Assembly (NCBI RefSeq): GCF_016892705.1
Contig: NZ_JAFEMB010000002.1
Location: 310,001-374,000, forward strand
Origin: Microvirga pudoricolor
GTDB lineage: Bacteria > Pseudomonadota > Alphaproteobacteria > Rhizobiales > Beijerinckiaceae
Length of the DNA: 64,000 nucleotides
Direction of reading: 5' to 3'
The translations under genes were made by a program, and so were the position numbers. The stretch's first letter is position 1. Each line of letters begins with the position of its first letter. Shown one piece after another: positions 34,045-43,700 of this stretch. The notes under the pieces are model-generated. The model was not told where the DNA came from, searched no databases, and saw only the letters and a list, made by a program, of their open reading frames with translations.

Positions 34045-36036
34045 CTAAAGTCCGAAAGGATAGGTTTCAGGCAATTCTCCCGGCCGATGCTCTGGCCCGA
34101 GAGGTGTGACGGCCCTGGTCTCGTCGAACCAGACAAAGGCGTCGAATTGCCGTGACAGCGAGGCGTCGGCATAATGGCTCATAAGCTCGGTCTCGGGCCT
34201 GTAGATGACCCCGATGAAACGTTCGAGGCGCATCTCGGCGAGAGCAAGCCTAACAGCATCGTGGCGGCTGAAATCGAGCAGGAAGCGTGGGATTCCCGTA
34301 TCGTGGCAAAGGCGCTCGTAACTGTCCCGACGGGATGGACGCACGTCCTTGACCTCCATCTCACCCTCCCAATCCGAAGCCGCCGCCACGGTGCCCGAAT
34401 GAGTGCCGAAGCCTATGAGGGCCGCGTCCTGCCCAAAGTGCTCGCGACAGAGTTGTCCGATACTCAACTCGTCCCGGAGTATGCCCATTTCCGTGTAACG
34501 CGCGTCACCGACATGGGAATTGTGCGCCCAAACAACCGCCTTGGATTCCGATCCGCGTGCCGCCAGGACTTGGCATAGGGTTTCGAACATATGCGTGTCG
34601 CGCAGGTTCCAGGATTCCGCGCCGCCATAATACATGACGCGGTAGTAACGCTCGGCGGAAGCCACGAGCCGGGCGTTCTGCGCTGCGTCGAGGCAGCTGT
34701 CGCCGTCCTCCTGCGCGTAAGCCAGCTCGTTGGAGAGGAGCTCCCGGCATTGCTGGATCACCGGCTGCTCGCACTTTCCGTATCCTGCCGACAGCGCGGC
34801 CCGCCCGTAGTCCGACGGCTCCCGCTGCCAGGGCGTGAGGCAACCGTAGCGATGCCTCGCCACGTCCGCCGCTGCCGGATCCACATCGTCCAGATAAGCC
34901 AGAACGGCCGCGATGGACGCGCCCATGTTGTAGATATCGAGGCCGTAGAAGCCGGCGCGCTGCTCGGGAGCAAGTTGACCGTTGTGATCTCTCAGCCAAC
35001 CCACGAAGGAATCCACATCCGTGTTACGCCACATCCATGTAGGAAAGCGCCTGAAAGCAGGCCCCGCTCGCCCCCGGGCTTGGCGGTGGCGCACGAACCG
35101 GTCGATCACCGCCGCGTCGGGCCAGTCGGCTTCGACCGCTACGATATTGAATCCGTGATGATTGACGAGGTGCCGGGTAATCGCCGCGCGGGCGCGGTAG
35201 AACTCCGACGTGCCATGACTCGCCTCGCCCAGAAGCACCACCTTCCTGCCGGCAAATCTGTCGAACAGACGGCCGAAGCTTGGATCGTCGAGATCCGGAA
35301 GAGGCTCAGCCACCCCCGCGATCATCTCCGGCAGCGAAAGGCCGCGGGCGGGGCTGGGCCCATCTCTCAAAGCGGCGCGCCTCCCATCTTCCGTCCATCC
35401 CTGCTCGCCGATGAGAGGCACGAACATCACGGACCCGAGACTCTCCTCGTCGAAATCCGTGTGCCCTGCCCTCGTGACCTTGAGCAGAGTCTGCCGGCCT
35501 TCTTCCAGGCCGACCGGAATCACGAGCCTTCCGCCGATCGCCAGCTGCTGCTTTAGGGATTGCGGAACGTCTGGCCCGCCGGCGGAGACCAGAATGGCGT
35601 CGAACGGAGCCTCGTCGGGCCAGCCGCGCGTGCCATCGCCCACATGAACGAGGACATTGGCGTAGCCCAGGCGCGAGAACCGCTCCCGGGCGGATCCGGC
35701 CAGGGAGCCGTGACGCTCCACGGCATGGACCTGACCCGCAATCCGGCTGATGACGGCCGCTGCATAACCCGAGCCCGCTCCCACTTCCAGAACCCGGTCG
35801 CCGGGACGGATCTCGGCGGCTTCGATCATAAGGGCGACAATGTAGGGCTGGGAGATGGTCTGTCCCTCGCCGATCGGGAGTGGCCCGTCCTCATAGGCTG
35901 CATCCTCGAAACCGGCTCCGACGAAGGCTTCCCTGGGAACCTCGCGCATGGCATCGAGCACGCGCCGATCCCGGATGCCGCGGCGGGCAATCTGGGTGTC
36001 CACCATTCCGTTCCGTCTGCGAGTGAGGTCCCTCAT
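34045..36036 (-). CDS. Fusion of protein-L-isoaspartate O-methyltransferase and erythromycin esterase-like domain
   Basis: A 663-residue two-domain protein. Residues about 1-210 are an isoaspartyl methyltransferase: Q-T-I-S-Q-P-Y-I-V-A and V-L-E-V-G-A-G-S-G-Y are the SAM-site motifs. Residues about 240-640 are erythromycin esterase-like: L-L-G-E-A-S-H-G-T, V-E-A-D-W-P-D and W-A-H-N-S-H carry the Glu, Glu and His residues of the Ere active site. There is no stop or frame change between them. The start is ATG 36036 with AGGAG about 10 bases upstream; an in-frame start 28 codons earlier has no support. The first domain repairs aged aspartyl residues; the esterase-like domain's substrate is unknown, and macrolide hydrolysis should not be assumed. 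Confidence 0.88.
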   Translation of the reverse strand: MRDLTRRRNGMVDTQIARRGIRDRRVLDAMREVPREAFVGAGFEDAAYEDGPLPIGEGQTISQPYIVALMIEAAEIRPGDRVLEVGAGSGYAAAVISRIAGQVHAVERHGSLAGSARERFSRLGYANVLVHVGDGTRGWPDEAPFDAILVSAGGPDVPQSLKQQLAIGGRLVIPVGLEEGRQTLLKVTRAGHTDFDEESLGSVMFVPLIGEQGWTEDGRRAALRDGPSPARGLSLPEMIAGVAEPLPDLDDPSFGRLFDRFAGRKVVLLGEASHGTSEFYRARAAITRHLVNHHGFNIVAVEADWPDAAVIDRFVRHRQARGRAGPAFRRFPTWMWRNTDVDSFVGWLRDHNGQLAPEQRAGFYGLDIYNMGASIAAVLAYLDDVDPAAADVARHRYGCLTPWQREPSDYGRAALSAGYGKCEQPVIQQCRELLSNELAYAQEDGDSCLDAAQNARLVASAERYYRVMYYGGAESWNLRDTHMFETLCQVLAARGSESKAVVWAHNSHVGDARYTEMGILRDELSIGQLCREHFGQDAALIGFGTHSGTVAAASDWEGEMEVKDVRPSRRDSYERLCHDTGIPRFLLDFSRHDAVRLALAEMRLERFIGVIYRPETELMSHYADASLSRQFDAFVWFDETRAVTPLGPEHRPGELPETYPFGL

Positions 36037-36150
36037 GGCCGAGCGCTCCTGAGACCGCGAAGCGACGGGTCCCCCGGCCGTCGCGCTCCGGACGACAAGG
36101 GAACAATCGACGCTGGACATCGTGGTTCCGTGGCAAGCCTGGAAGGTTGG

Positions 36151-36789
36151 TCAGGACACCTTGGGAACCGCCATGCCGCGCTGCACCGCCGGCCGGTCGC
36201 CCACCGCCTTGAGCCAACGCTCCATGGACGGCTTGGAGGCCAAGCTTTCCGCCAGCACATCCTTCAGGAAGGTTTTGGCGGCAATGGTCCATGGATAGGT
36301 CGCCATGTCGGCGATGCCGTAATCTTCTCCGGCAAGGAAGGGTGCCTCCGAGAGGCGTCGCTCCAGGACCCCGAGCAACCGGGCCGCTTCATCCGTGAAG
36401 CGGCCGATCGCCAGCGGCGCTTTCTCTTCGGAGCGCTTCGCGAAGAAGCCGAGCTGTCCCAGCATGGGGCCCTGGCCGCCGACCTGCCAGAAAAGCCATT
36501 CGAGAGCCTTGTAACGGGCCGGTCCCGAGGGCGCCAGGAAGCGCCCGCTCTTGTCGGCCAGATAGACCAGGATGGCGCCGCTTTCAAAGACGGAGAGAGG
36601 CCCGCCATCCGCCTCGTCGTCGACAAGAGCCGGGATCTTGTTGTTCGGGGACACTCTGAGGAATTCGGGCGAGAACTGCTCGTCCCGGCCGATATCGACC
36701 GGCTTGACCTCATAGGGCCAGCCCAGCTCTTCCAGCATGATCGGGACCTTGCGGCCGTTGGGCGTGGTCCAGGTGTAAAGAGTGATCAT
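36151..36789 (-). CDS. Glutathione S-transferase family protein (Ure2p/YghU-like)
   Basis: A 212-residue cytosolic protein. The N-terminal thioredoxin-like half starts I-T-L-Y-T-W-T-T-P-N-G-R-K-V and has N-N-K-I-P-A-L-V-D and F-E-S-G-A-I-L-V-Y-L (glutathione-contact Glu-Ser). The all-alpha half follows. The T-x-x-T-P-N-G start places it in the Ure2p/YfcG-type group, which has disulfide-bond reductase activity. GGGAGGAGC lies directly before ATG 36789; the longer frame upstream has no support. Confidence 0.92.
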   Translation of the reverse strand: MITLYTWTTPNGRKVPIMLEELGWPYEVKPVDIGRDEQFSPEFLRVSPNNKIPALVDDEADGGPLSVFESGAILVYLADKSGRFLAPSGPARYKALEWLFWQVGGQGPMLGQLGFFAKRSEEKAPLAIGRFTDEAARLLGVLERRLSEAPFLAGEDYGIADMATYPWTIAAKTFLKDVLAESLASKPSMERWLKAVGDRPAVQRGMAVPKVS

Positions 36790-36877
36790 CGGCTCCTCCC
36801 GTCGCTCCGAGCCTGGGGCGCTCCAAGGCGGTGAAACTAGGGCTCGCCGAATCGAAGGCGACGGGGTGGCTCGAACG

Positions 36878-37120
36878 CTACTCGTTCGTTCTGTAATAGG
36901 GTTCGACGGCACCCTTGAGCTTGACCGTCATCTGGTTTCCAAATCGGTCCTTGGCAGTGCCGGCCGCCAGACGCACCCAGCCCTCGCTGACGCAATATTC
37001 CTCGACATTGGTCTTTTCGGCCCCCTTGAACCGGACACCGACCCCGCGCTCGAGAGCTTTGGCGTCGTAGTGGGGGCTGTCGGGGTTGACGGACAGGCGA
37101 TCGGGAGGGGTATCGGTCAT
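36878..37120 (-). CDS. DUF3297 family small protein
   Basis: An 80-residue soluble protein matching the DUF3297 pattern: P-D-R-L-S-V-N-P-D-S-P-H-Y near the start, then G-V-R-F-K-G-x-E-K-T-N-V-E-E-Y-C and G-W-V-R-L. The length and N-terminus M-T-D-T fit this family. The start at 37120 was chosen over 37144 on these grounds. Function unknown; the family is widespread in Proteobacteria. Confidence 0.88.
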   Translation of the reverse strand: MTDTPPDRLSVNPDSPHYDAKALERGVGVRFKGAEKTNVEEYCVSEGWVRLAAGTAKDRFGNQMTVKLKGAVEPYYRTNE

Positions 37121-37286
37121 GGGTCGGGCCTTCAGCTGTGTCATTCACGGGCCGGGATACCCCATCGGCCCCATCCTTTCACGCATTTTCAGCGGTCTGG
37201 GACGGTGTGAGCCAAAAAGCGGTGGCCAGGGAGCGCGTTGGGCTGCCATAAGGCCCATCGGCAGCGATTGCCCTGGAGGCGGCGGA

Positions 37287-37658
37287 ATGGTGAAACGGAT
37301 CGGATCGACGGCCTGGCGCGTGCAGGTATCAGGCGACGGTGAGATCTTCTCCCTTGGCGTGCGCGCCGATACCGGTCGCGAATACGATGTCCTGCTCGGA
37401 ACGGTGGATTCCTCTCCCATCATCACCGACCTCTTGAGCGAGATCGCGCGGGTCCATCGGGACAAGCCACCTCGGACGTTCAAGGAAGGCGCCGGCCCGC
37501 TGCATCCCCGGAGCGTTCCCCTGAAGCCGCTGAGCACCCGCATCGACACGACCGGCGAGACACCCTTGCTGATCCTGGATTTCGGCGGCGCCGTGCTGAA
37601 GGTCGCCATCGACCCCGCCGAGTTGCAGCAAGCCTTGGAATCCTCTCGGAAAGCCTGA
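37287..37658 (+). CDS. Hypothetical protein
   Basis: A 123-residue protein with no recognised domain. It appears soluble, beta-rich at the start, with mixed charge and no signal peptide. ATG 37287 follows GGAGG at about 10 bases. The G/C third-position bias supports coding in this frame. It is divergent from the DUF3297 gene and convergent with the giant RTX gene. Confidence 0.7.
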   Translation: MVKRIGSTAWRVQVSGDGEIFSLGVRADTGREYDVLLGTVDSSPIITDLLSEIARVHRDKPPRTFKEGAGPLHPRSVPLKPLSTRIDTTGETPLLILDFGGAVLKVAIDPAELQQALESSRKA

Positions 37659-37677
37659 CCCTAGGGGACGCGGAAGA

Positions 37678-37696
37678 CCTCGGGAAAGGTCCGAGG
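37678..37696. terminator. Hairpin between two convergent genes
   Basis: CCTCGG, seven-base loop, CCGAGG gives a 6-bp stem between the hypothetical gene and the RTX gene stop. No T-run follows, so terminator function is uncertain. Confidence 0.3.
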
Positions 37697-37714
37697 GCCG
37701 CCTGTTGGACCGGG

Positions 37715-40700
37715 TCAGACGACGAAGAAGTCCTTGTGGGTCATCTTCAGTTTCTTGGACAGGGTCGCGATCTGGACCTGCGCCGCTCCGCCAGCGCCGT
37801 CGGCATCATAGTAGAGAACACCCTTTTTCTTGTTGTAGATGATCCGATCATCGGCGTCGTGGGCCTTTGAGCCGAGATGGAAGGCATCCTTCTTGAACTT
37901 GGCGGGCTTGAGGGCTGTGCCCTTCTTGCCCAGGGCCTTGAAGATCGCATTCTCGAGATGAATCGAGTCGTCCTTCACGTTGAAGTCCGTGATCGTGTCG
38001 ACGTTGGCGTTCTTCTTCTTGGCGACAGTCGTGTCGAGGACGAACACATCCCGCCCGGCGCCTCCAGCGAGGCGATCCCTTCCAAGCCCACCGTAGATCT
38101 TGTCGGAGCCCTCTCCGCCGGAGATCGTGTTGTCGGCGGAGTTGCCGGACGGAACCAAAGGTCCGGTGCCCATGCCCTTCAGATGGTTCAGGTACGCGTC
38201 CAGCCTGAAGCTGACCGAGGTCAGAACCGTGTTGACCCCACCCGTATCGACGATCCGGTCGCCGGCATTGTCGATGACGTAGGTGTCGTTGCCGTCACCG
38301 CCGACGAGCCTGTCGGCCCCTGCCCCGCCGTCCAGGGTGTCGTTCCCGCCGGTACCCGTGATCACGTTGTTGAAGGCGTTGCCCGCCAGGCCCAGGCTGG
38401 AGGCGCCCGCTACCGCCGTGAGGTTCTCGACATCCGTTCCCAGGGTGTAGGAGAAGGACACCAAGGCCGTGTCGTTTCCGGCGCTGTCTATGATCTGGTC
38501 GGCGGCCTGATCGAGCACATAGGTATCGTCCCCGGCTCCGCCCCGCATCACATCGGCGCCGGCCCCGCCATCGATGACGTTGGCGGCGTCGTTGCCGATC
38601 AGCGTATTGGCCCCGCTGTTGCCCGTCAGGTTGATCGCGCCGGATCCCGAAGCGGTCAGGTTCTCCAGGAAGGCCCCGAGCGCGAAGCTGACCGACGTAA
38701 CGACCGTGTCGACCCCACCGGACCCGGACGCTTCCACAACCTGGTCACCCGCATTGTCGACGATGTAAGTGTCGTCGCCGCCTTGTCCCTGCATGACGTC
38801 CGCGCCGGCACCTCCATCGATCGTATCGGCTCCCGCGTTGCCCCAGACACGGTTGGCCGAGGCGTTGCCAGTCAGCGCCGCTCCCGTCGCGGATGTCGCG
38901 ACGAGGTTTTCGACATTGGCGCCGAGCGTATAGCTGCCCGAGGTGCGGACCGTATCGGTGCCGCCGCCTGCCGATTCATCGATCACGTCGGACGAATCCA
39001 CGACATAGACGTCGTCGCCTGCGCCACCGCGAAGGACATCCGCCCCGAGACCGCCATCGATCGTGTCGTTCCCCTCTCCGCCTATGATGGTGTTGGCCGA
39101 GGCATTGCCTGTCAGCGCATAATCGCCCTCGCCCGTGACGCGCAGGATTTCCAGCCTATCCGCAAGCGTATAAGTCTCCGCCGTCGCATCGAAGGCCAGT
39201 TCGACCGTGTCTGCATCGTCGGTTCCGGCTTCGACGATCACATCTCCAGCCCGACGCAAGATGTAGGTGTCGTTGCCGCCGCCGCCACGAAGCTCGTCCG
39301 CAAGCCCGTCATTGCCGGCGCCGCCGTCCAGCGTGTCGCTGCCGCCCCCGCCCGTGATGGTATTGGCAAGGCGATTGCCCGTCAGGCGGAGACTTCCGGC
39401 CCCGTCCGCAGCCGTCAGGTTCTCGACATGGTCGCGGAGGATGTAGCTGACGGATGTGACAACCGTATCGATGCCGCCCGCATCGCCTCCGCTCTCGTTC
39501 GTTTCGATCACATCATCGCGGACATCGTCGACGATGTAGGTGTCGCTTCCCTGGCCGCCCTGCATCCGGTCGGCGCCGCCGCCGCCGTCCAGCGTGTTGT
39601 CGCCGAGATCCGCGATCAGGATATTGGCACGGCTGTTGCCTGTCAGCGTACGGACCTCGATCCCGGTTCCGGCCCAGAGCTGCTCGACATGCATCGCCTC
39701 GGTGAGCGTGAAGCTCATGCCGTTCCTGACCACGACGACCGTGTCGTTGCCCCCGCCGAGACCCTCTTCGACCACGTCGTTCTCTTCGTCGACCTCGTAG
39801 AAGTCGTCACCCAGGCCACCTGCCATGGTGTCCGCTCCCAGTCCGCCGGAGATCATGTTGTTCCCTTCATTGCCGATAATCCTGTTGGCGCCGGCGTTGC
39901 CGGTCAGCCGGACGGAGCCTGCCCCCGGGGCTGCCGTCAGGTTTTCCACGTTGTCCCTGCCCTCCAGGCTGTAAGAGACGGACACGATGGCGGTGTCCGT
40001 GCCCGCTCCGGAAGCCTCGATGATCGTCGAGCCATTCCTTCTGATCACATAGGTGTCGTCGCCCAGGCCGCCTTCCAGACGATCCGTTCCGCCGCGTCCG
40101 TCGATCACGTCGTTGCCGCTACCGCCGATGATGGTGTTGTCGAACGACGAGCCCGTCAGGCTCAAGCCATCCGTGGTCCCGTCAGCGGCCCGGAGCACCT
40201 CAATGGAGGCATCGTCATCCAGGGCAAAGCTGCCTGCAACCACCGCCGTGTCTGTGCCTTCACCGCTCTTCTCCACCACCTTGTCTCCGCTGGCGAGATG
40301 ATAGGTGTCGTCGCCGACGCCGCCCTGGAGAACATCCCCGCCCCCACCGCCGATCAGGGTGTTGTTCCCGGCATCGGCGATCAGGATATTGGCATGGCTG
40401 TTCCCTGTCAGAACCTGGACGGCCACTCCGCTCTTGGCGCGAAGCTCCTCCACGAGCATGGAATCCGTCAGGGTATAGCTGATCGCTTCCGTGAGAATGA
40501 CGGTATCGAACTCACCTGCCGTTGCCTCTTCGACGATGTCCGCTTCGTCGTCGACATAGAAGATGTCGTCGCCAGCGCCGCCCTGCATCGTATCTGCGCC
40601 GCCCCCGCCCCTCAGGATGTTCGCGCCCGCATTGCCGATCAAGGTGTCGCCGGCATCGCTGCCGGTCAGCGCGATATCGGCGAGCCCTTCCACGGCCTGC

Positions 40701-43700
40701 AGGATTTCCACGTGGGCCGCGATGGTGTTGTCCACGCTCGTGACCATACGGTCCGCGCTGCCGGACAGAGCGCCATCGGCCTCGATCACGAGATCCGTCA
40801 CGCGGCGGACGATGTAAATGTCATTTCCGTCGCCGCCCTCAAGGCGGTCGGCGCTGTCCTTCGCGGTTCCGCCCCCCGTCAGGACATCGTCCCCGCCAGC
40901 ACCGATGATGGTGTTGGCAAGATTGTTGCCCTCCAGCGTGACGCCGTTGGTCGAGGCGTCGGCCTCGACAATTTCGATGGATTCGTCGTGCTTCAGCGAG
41001 AAGTTCGCATAGACGATCGCCTTGTCGTTGCCCTCGCCGCTTTCCTCGATCACCACATCGTTCGCGTTTCGAATGTGGTAGATGTCGTCTCCGAGGCCGC
41101 CGCGCATGACGTCCGGCGCTCCGGAAGCGCCGCCGTCCAGGACATTGCGACCGCTGTTGCCGATCAGTTCGTTGGCGAAACGATTGCCGGTGAGGCCCAC
41201 GTCATCGCCGCCGGTGGCGCGCATCACCTCGATCTCGGCGTCCACCGAGAGCGCGTAGCTGAAGGCCGTCTCCACTGTGTCGCGCCCGGCACCTTCACGT
41301 TCCACGATCGTGGCGGCGGGATCGGCCAGCCGATAGGTGTCGTTGCCGCCGCGGCCCTCGAGTCGGTCCGCACCGCCGGCACCCACAAGCGTATCGTTGC
41401 CGTCCGCTCCGATGAGGCTCTCGGCGGCGCCGCTGCCTGTCAGCGTGACGCTGCCCGCAAGGTCGCTTGCCTGCAACACCTCGACATTGGCCGCTATCGT
41501 CAGGCTCACATCGGTCAGGATGACGTCGTGGCCCGTGCCCTCTTCCCGAACGATGTCCGTCGTACGGTGCACGCGATACGTGTCGTCGCCGTCTCGGCCC
41601 TCCAGGACATCCGACTCATCGCCTGACATCCCGCCGTCGAGGCTATCGTCGCCATTCCCACCCACGATCGTGTTGGCGAGTTCGTTGCCCACGAGGCTGA
41701 CCGACCCGGCTCCCGCGCCGGCTTCGAGGATTTCGAGGGATGCGCCGGCTCCGAGGGTGTAATGGCCGTAGGCCACAACCGTATCCATTCCCTGGCCGGC
41801 CTCTTCCTCCACGGTGTCGTCGGCATGGCGGACATGGTAAGTGTCGTCGCCATCGTGTCCCCGCATCACATCGGCCGCGCCACCCATGCCGCCATCGAGC
41901 ACGTTCGTGGCATCGTTTCCAATGAGGGTGTTGGCATAGGCGTTGCCGGTCAGGTGGACGGACGCCGAACCCGTAGCCTGGAGGATCTCGATCTCGGCAT
42001 CCGCTCCGAGCGCGTAGCTGAACGATGTTCGGATTGTGTCGGTTCCGCCGCTCACCGCCTCGACAATGACCGCCAAGGCGTCGCTCAGCTCGTAGGTGTC
42101 GTCGCCACTCTTGCCCTCCAGCCGATCGGCGCCGCCGGCGCCGACCAGAACATCGTTTCCGCCCGCGCCGATCAGGGTGTTGGCCGCCGCATTGCCCGTA
42201 AGGGTGACATCCCCCGCCCCGGCACTGGCCTCCAGCGTCTCCACATTGGACGCGATGGTGAAGCTGACGGCGGTGACGATCCGGTCTGCATCGCCGGCGC
42301 CGGTCTCTGACACTACATCCGTGGACCGATGAACGACATACACGTCGTTGCCGGATCCTCCCACGAGACTGTCCGCACTGTCGGCGGCCGCGCCGCCGCC
42401 ATCGAGCGTGTCCGCTCCTGCGGAACCGATGATCGTGTTCGCCAGATTGTTGCCGGTGAGCGAGAGGCTTTCGACGAAGGCATTCGCCTGCAGGACCTCG
42501 ACCGAAACGTCCTTGCCCAGCGTGAAACTTCCCAGTGCAGTTGCCGTGTCGCGCCCTTCGCCAGCCTTCTCGGCGATCTCATCCTCGCTGCGCACGATAT
42601 AGGAGTCGTCGCCCTTCCCACCGATCAGGCGATCGCGCACGGCGTCGTTGCCGCCGTCGAGGGTGTTCTTTCCATCCAGGCCGGTGATGGTGTTGGCAAG
42701 GCCGTTTCCGACGAGGGTCAGATCGTCGTTGGTCGCCGCCTCGAGACCTTCGATCTCGTAACCTCCCGCCAGGGTAAAATGGGTGGAGGACCGGATCGTG
42801 TCGAAGCCTTCGCCCGCTTTTTCGGTAATGATATCTTCGGCGCTGTCGATGATGTAAACGTCGTCTCCGTCCCGACCGGAGAGCGTATCGGCGCCGAAGC
42901 TGCCGACGATCGTGTTGGCTCGTTCGTTGCCGTTGATGACCTCCGCCTGAAACGAGCCCGTTAACGTCAGACCGTCGACGCCCGCGTAGCCTTCGAGCGT
43001 TTCGATGCCCAGGCCGATGCTGGCGCTGACATGCGCATAGACGATGTCGCTTCCGCCCTCGAAATCGATGGCGACGGCGTTCTGCCGCCGGACATGGATC
43101 TCGTCGTCGCCCATGCCCGCGAAAATCTGGACCGCGATCGGGTTGCCGAAACCGTCCGTGGCACCGGCCGGTCCGGAATCGAGGGTGTCGTTGCCCGAAC
43201 TGCCTTGGATCAGCGTCGTGTACTTGCTGCCGACCAGGTTGAATGCCGTTTTCGTCCCGCTCGGCATGGCCTTCAAGGTCTCGACATGGGAATCCGCGCC
43301 GAGAGCGAAGTCGACATAGGCCTCGACGGTATCGTTCCCAGTGGCGCCGACGGCCTCGATGACGATGTCGTTCGAGCTGCGGACCCGGAAGGTATCGCTA
43401 CCGCCGCCGCCTTCGAGCGTGTCCGCGAGGCTATCGATACCGCCGTCGAGAAGATTGCCGCCACCTTCCCCGACGATGTGGTTCGCGAGTTCGTTCCCGA
43501 TCGCGGCACTGTTTCCTCGCAGGGTGATCAACTCGATCTCGATGCCGGCGCCGAGGGCGAACGGACCGTATCCGCCGTCCACCACGACGACCTCGTCGTC
43601 GCCGTCCGAATCGGCAATGACCTGATGGCTTCCGCCCGCCACGAAATACGTATCGTCGCCAGCGCCTCCATTCATGGTCGCGCCGAACCTGAGCGTATCG

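Noticed and set aside
34045-36036. Macrolide-resistance gene
   Set aside because: The esterase domain keeps the active-site residues, but such domains are widespread in soil bacteria without resistance, and here it is fused to a housekeeping repair enzyme.
37877-41626. Very long open frame (over 1200 codons) on the plus strand across the RTX gene
   Set aside because: It is the antisense shadow of a repetitive, high-GC coding sequence. It has no ribosome site, no recognisable domain, and the minus-strand frame shows clear RTX modules and a secretion signal.
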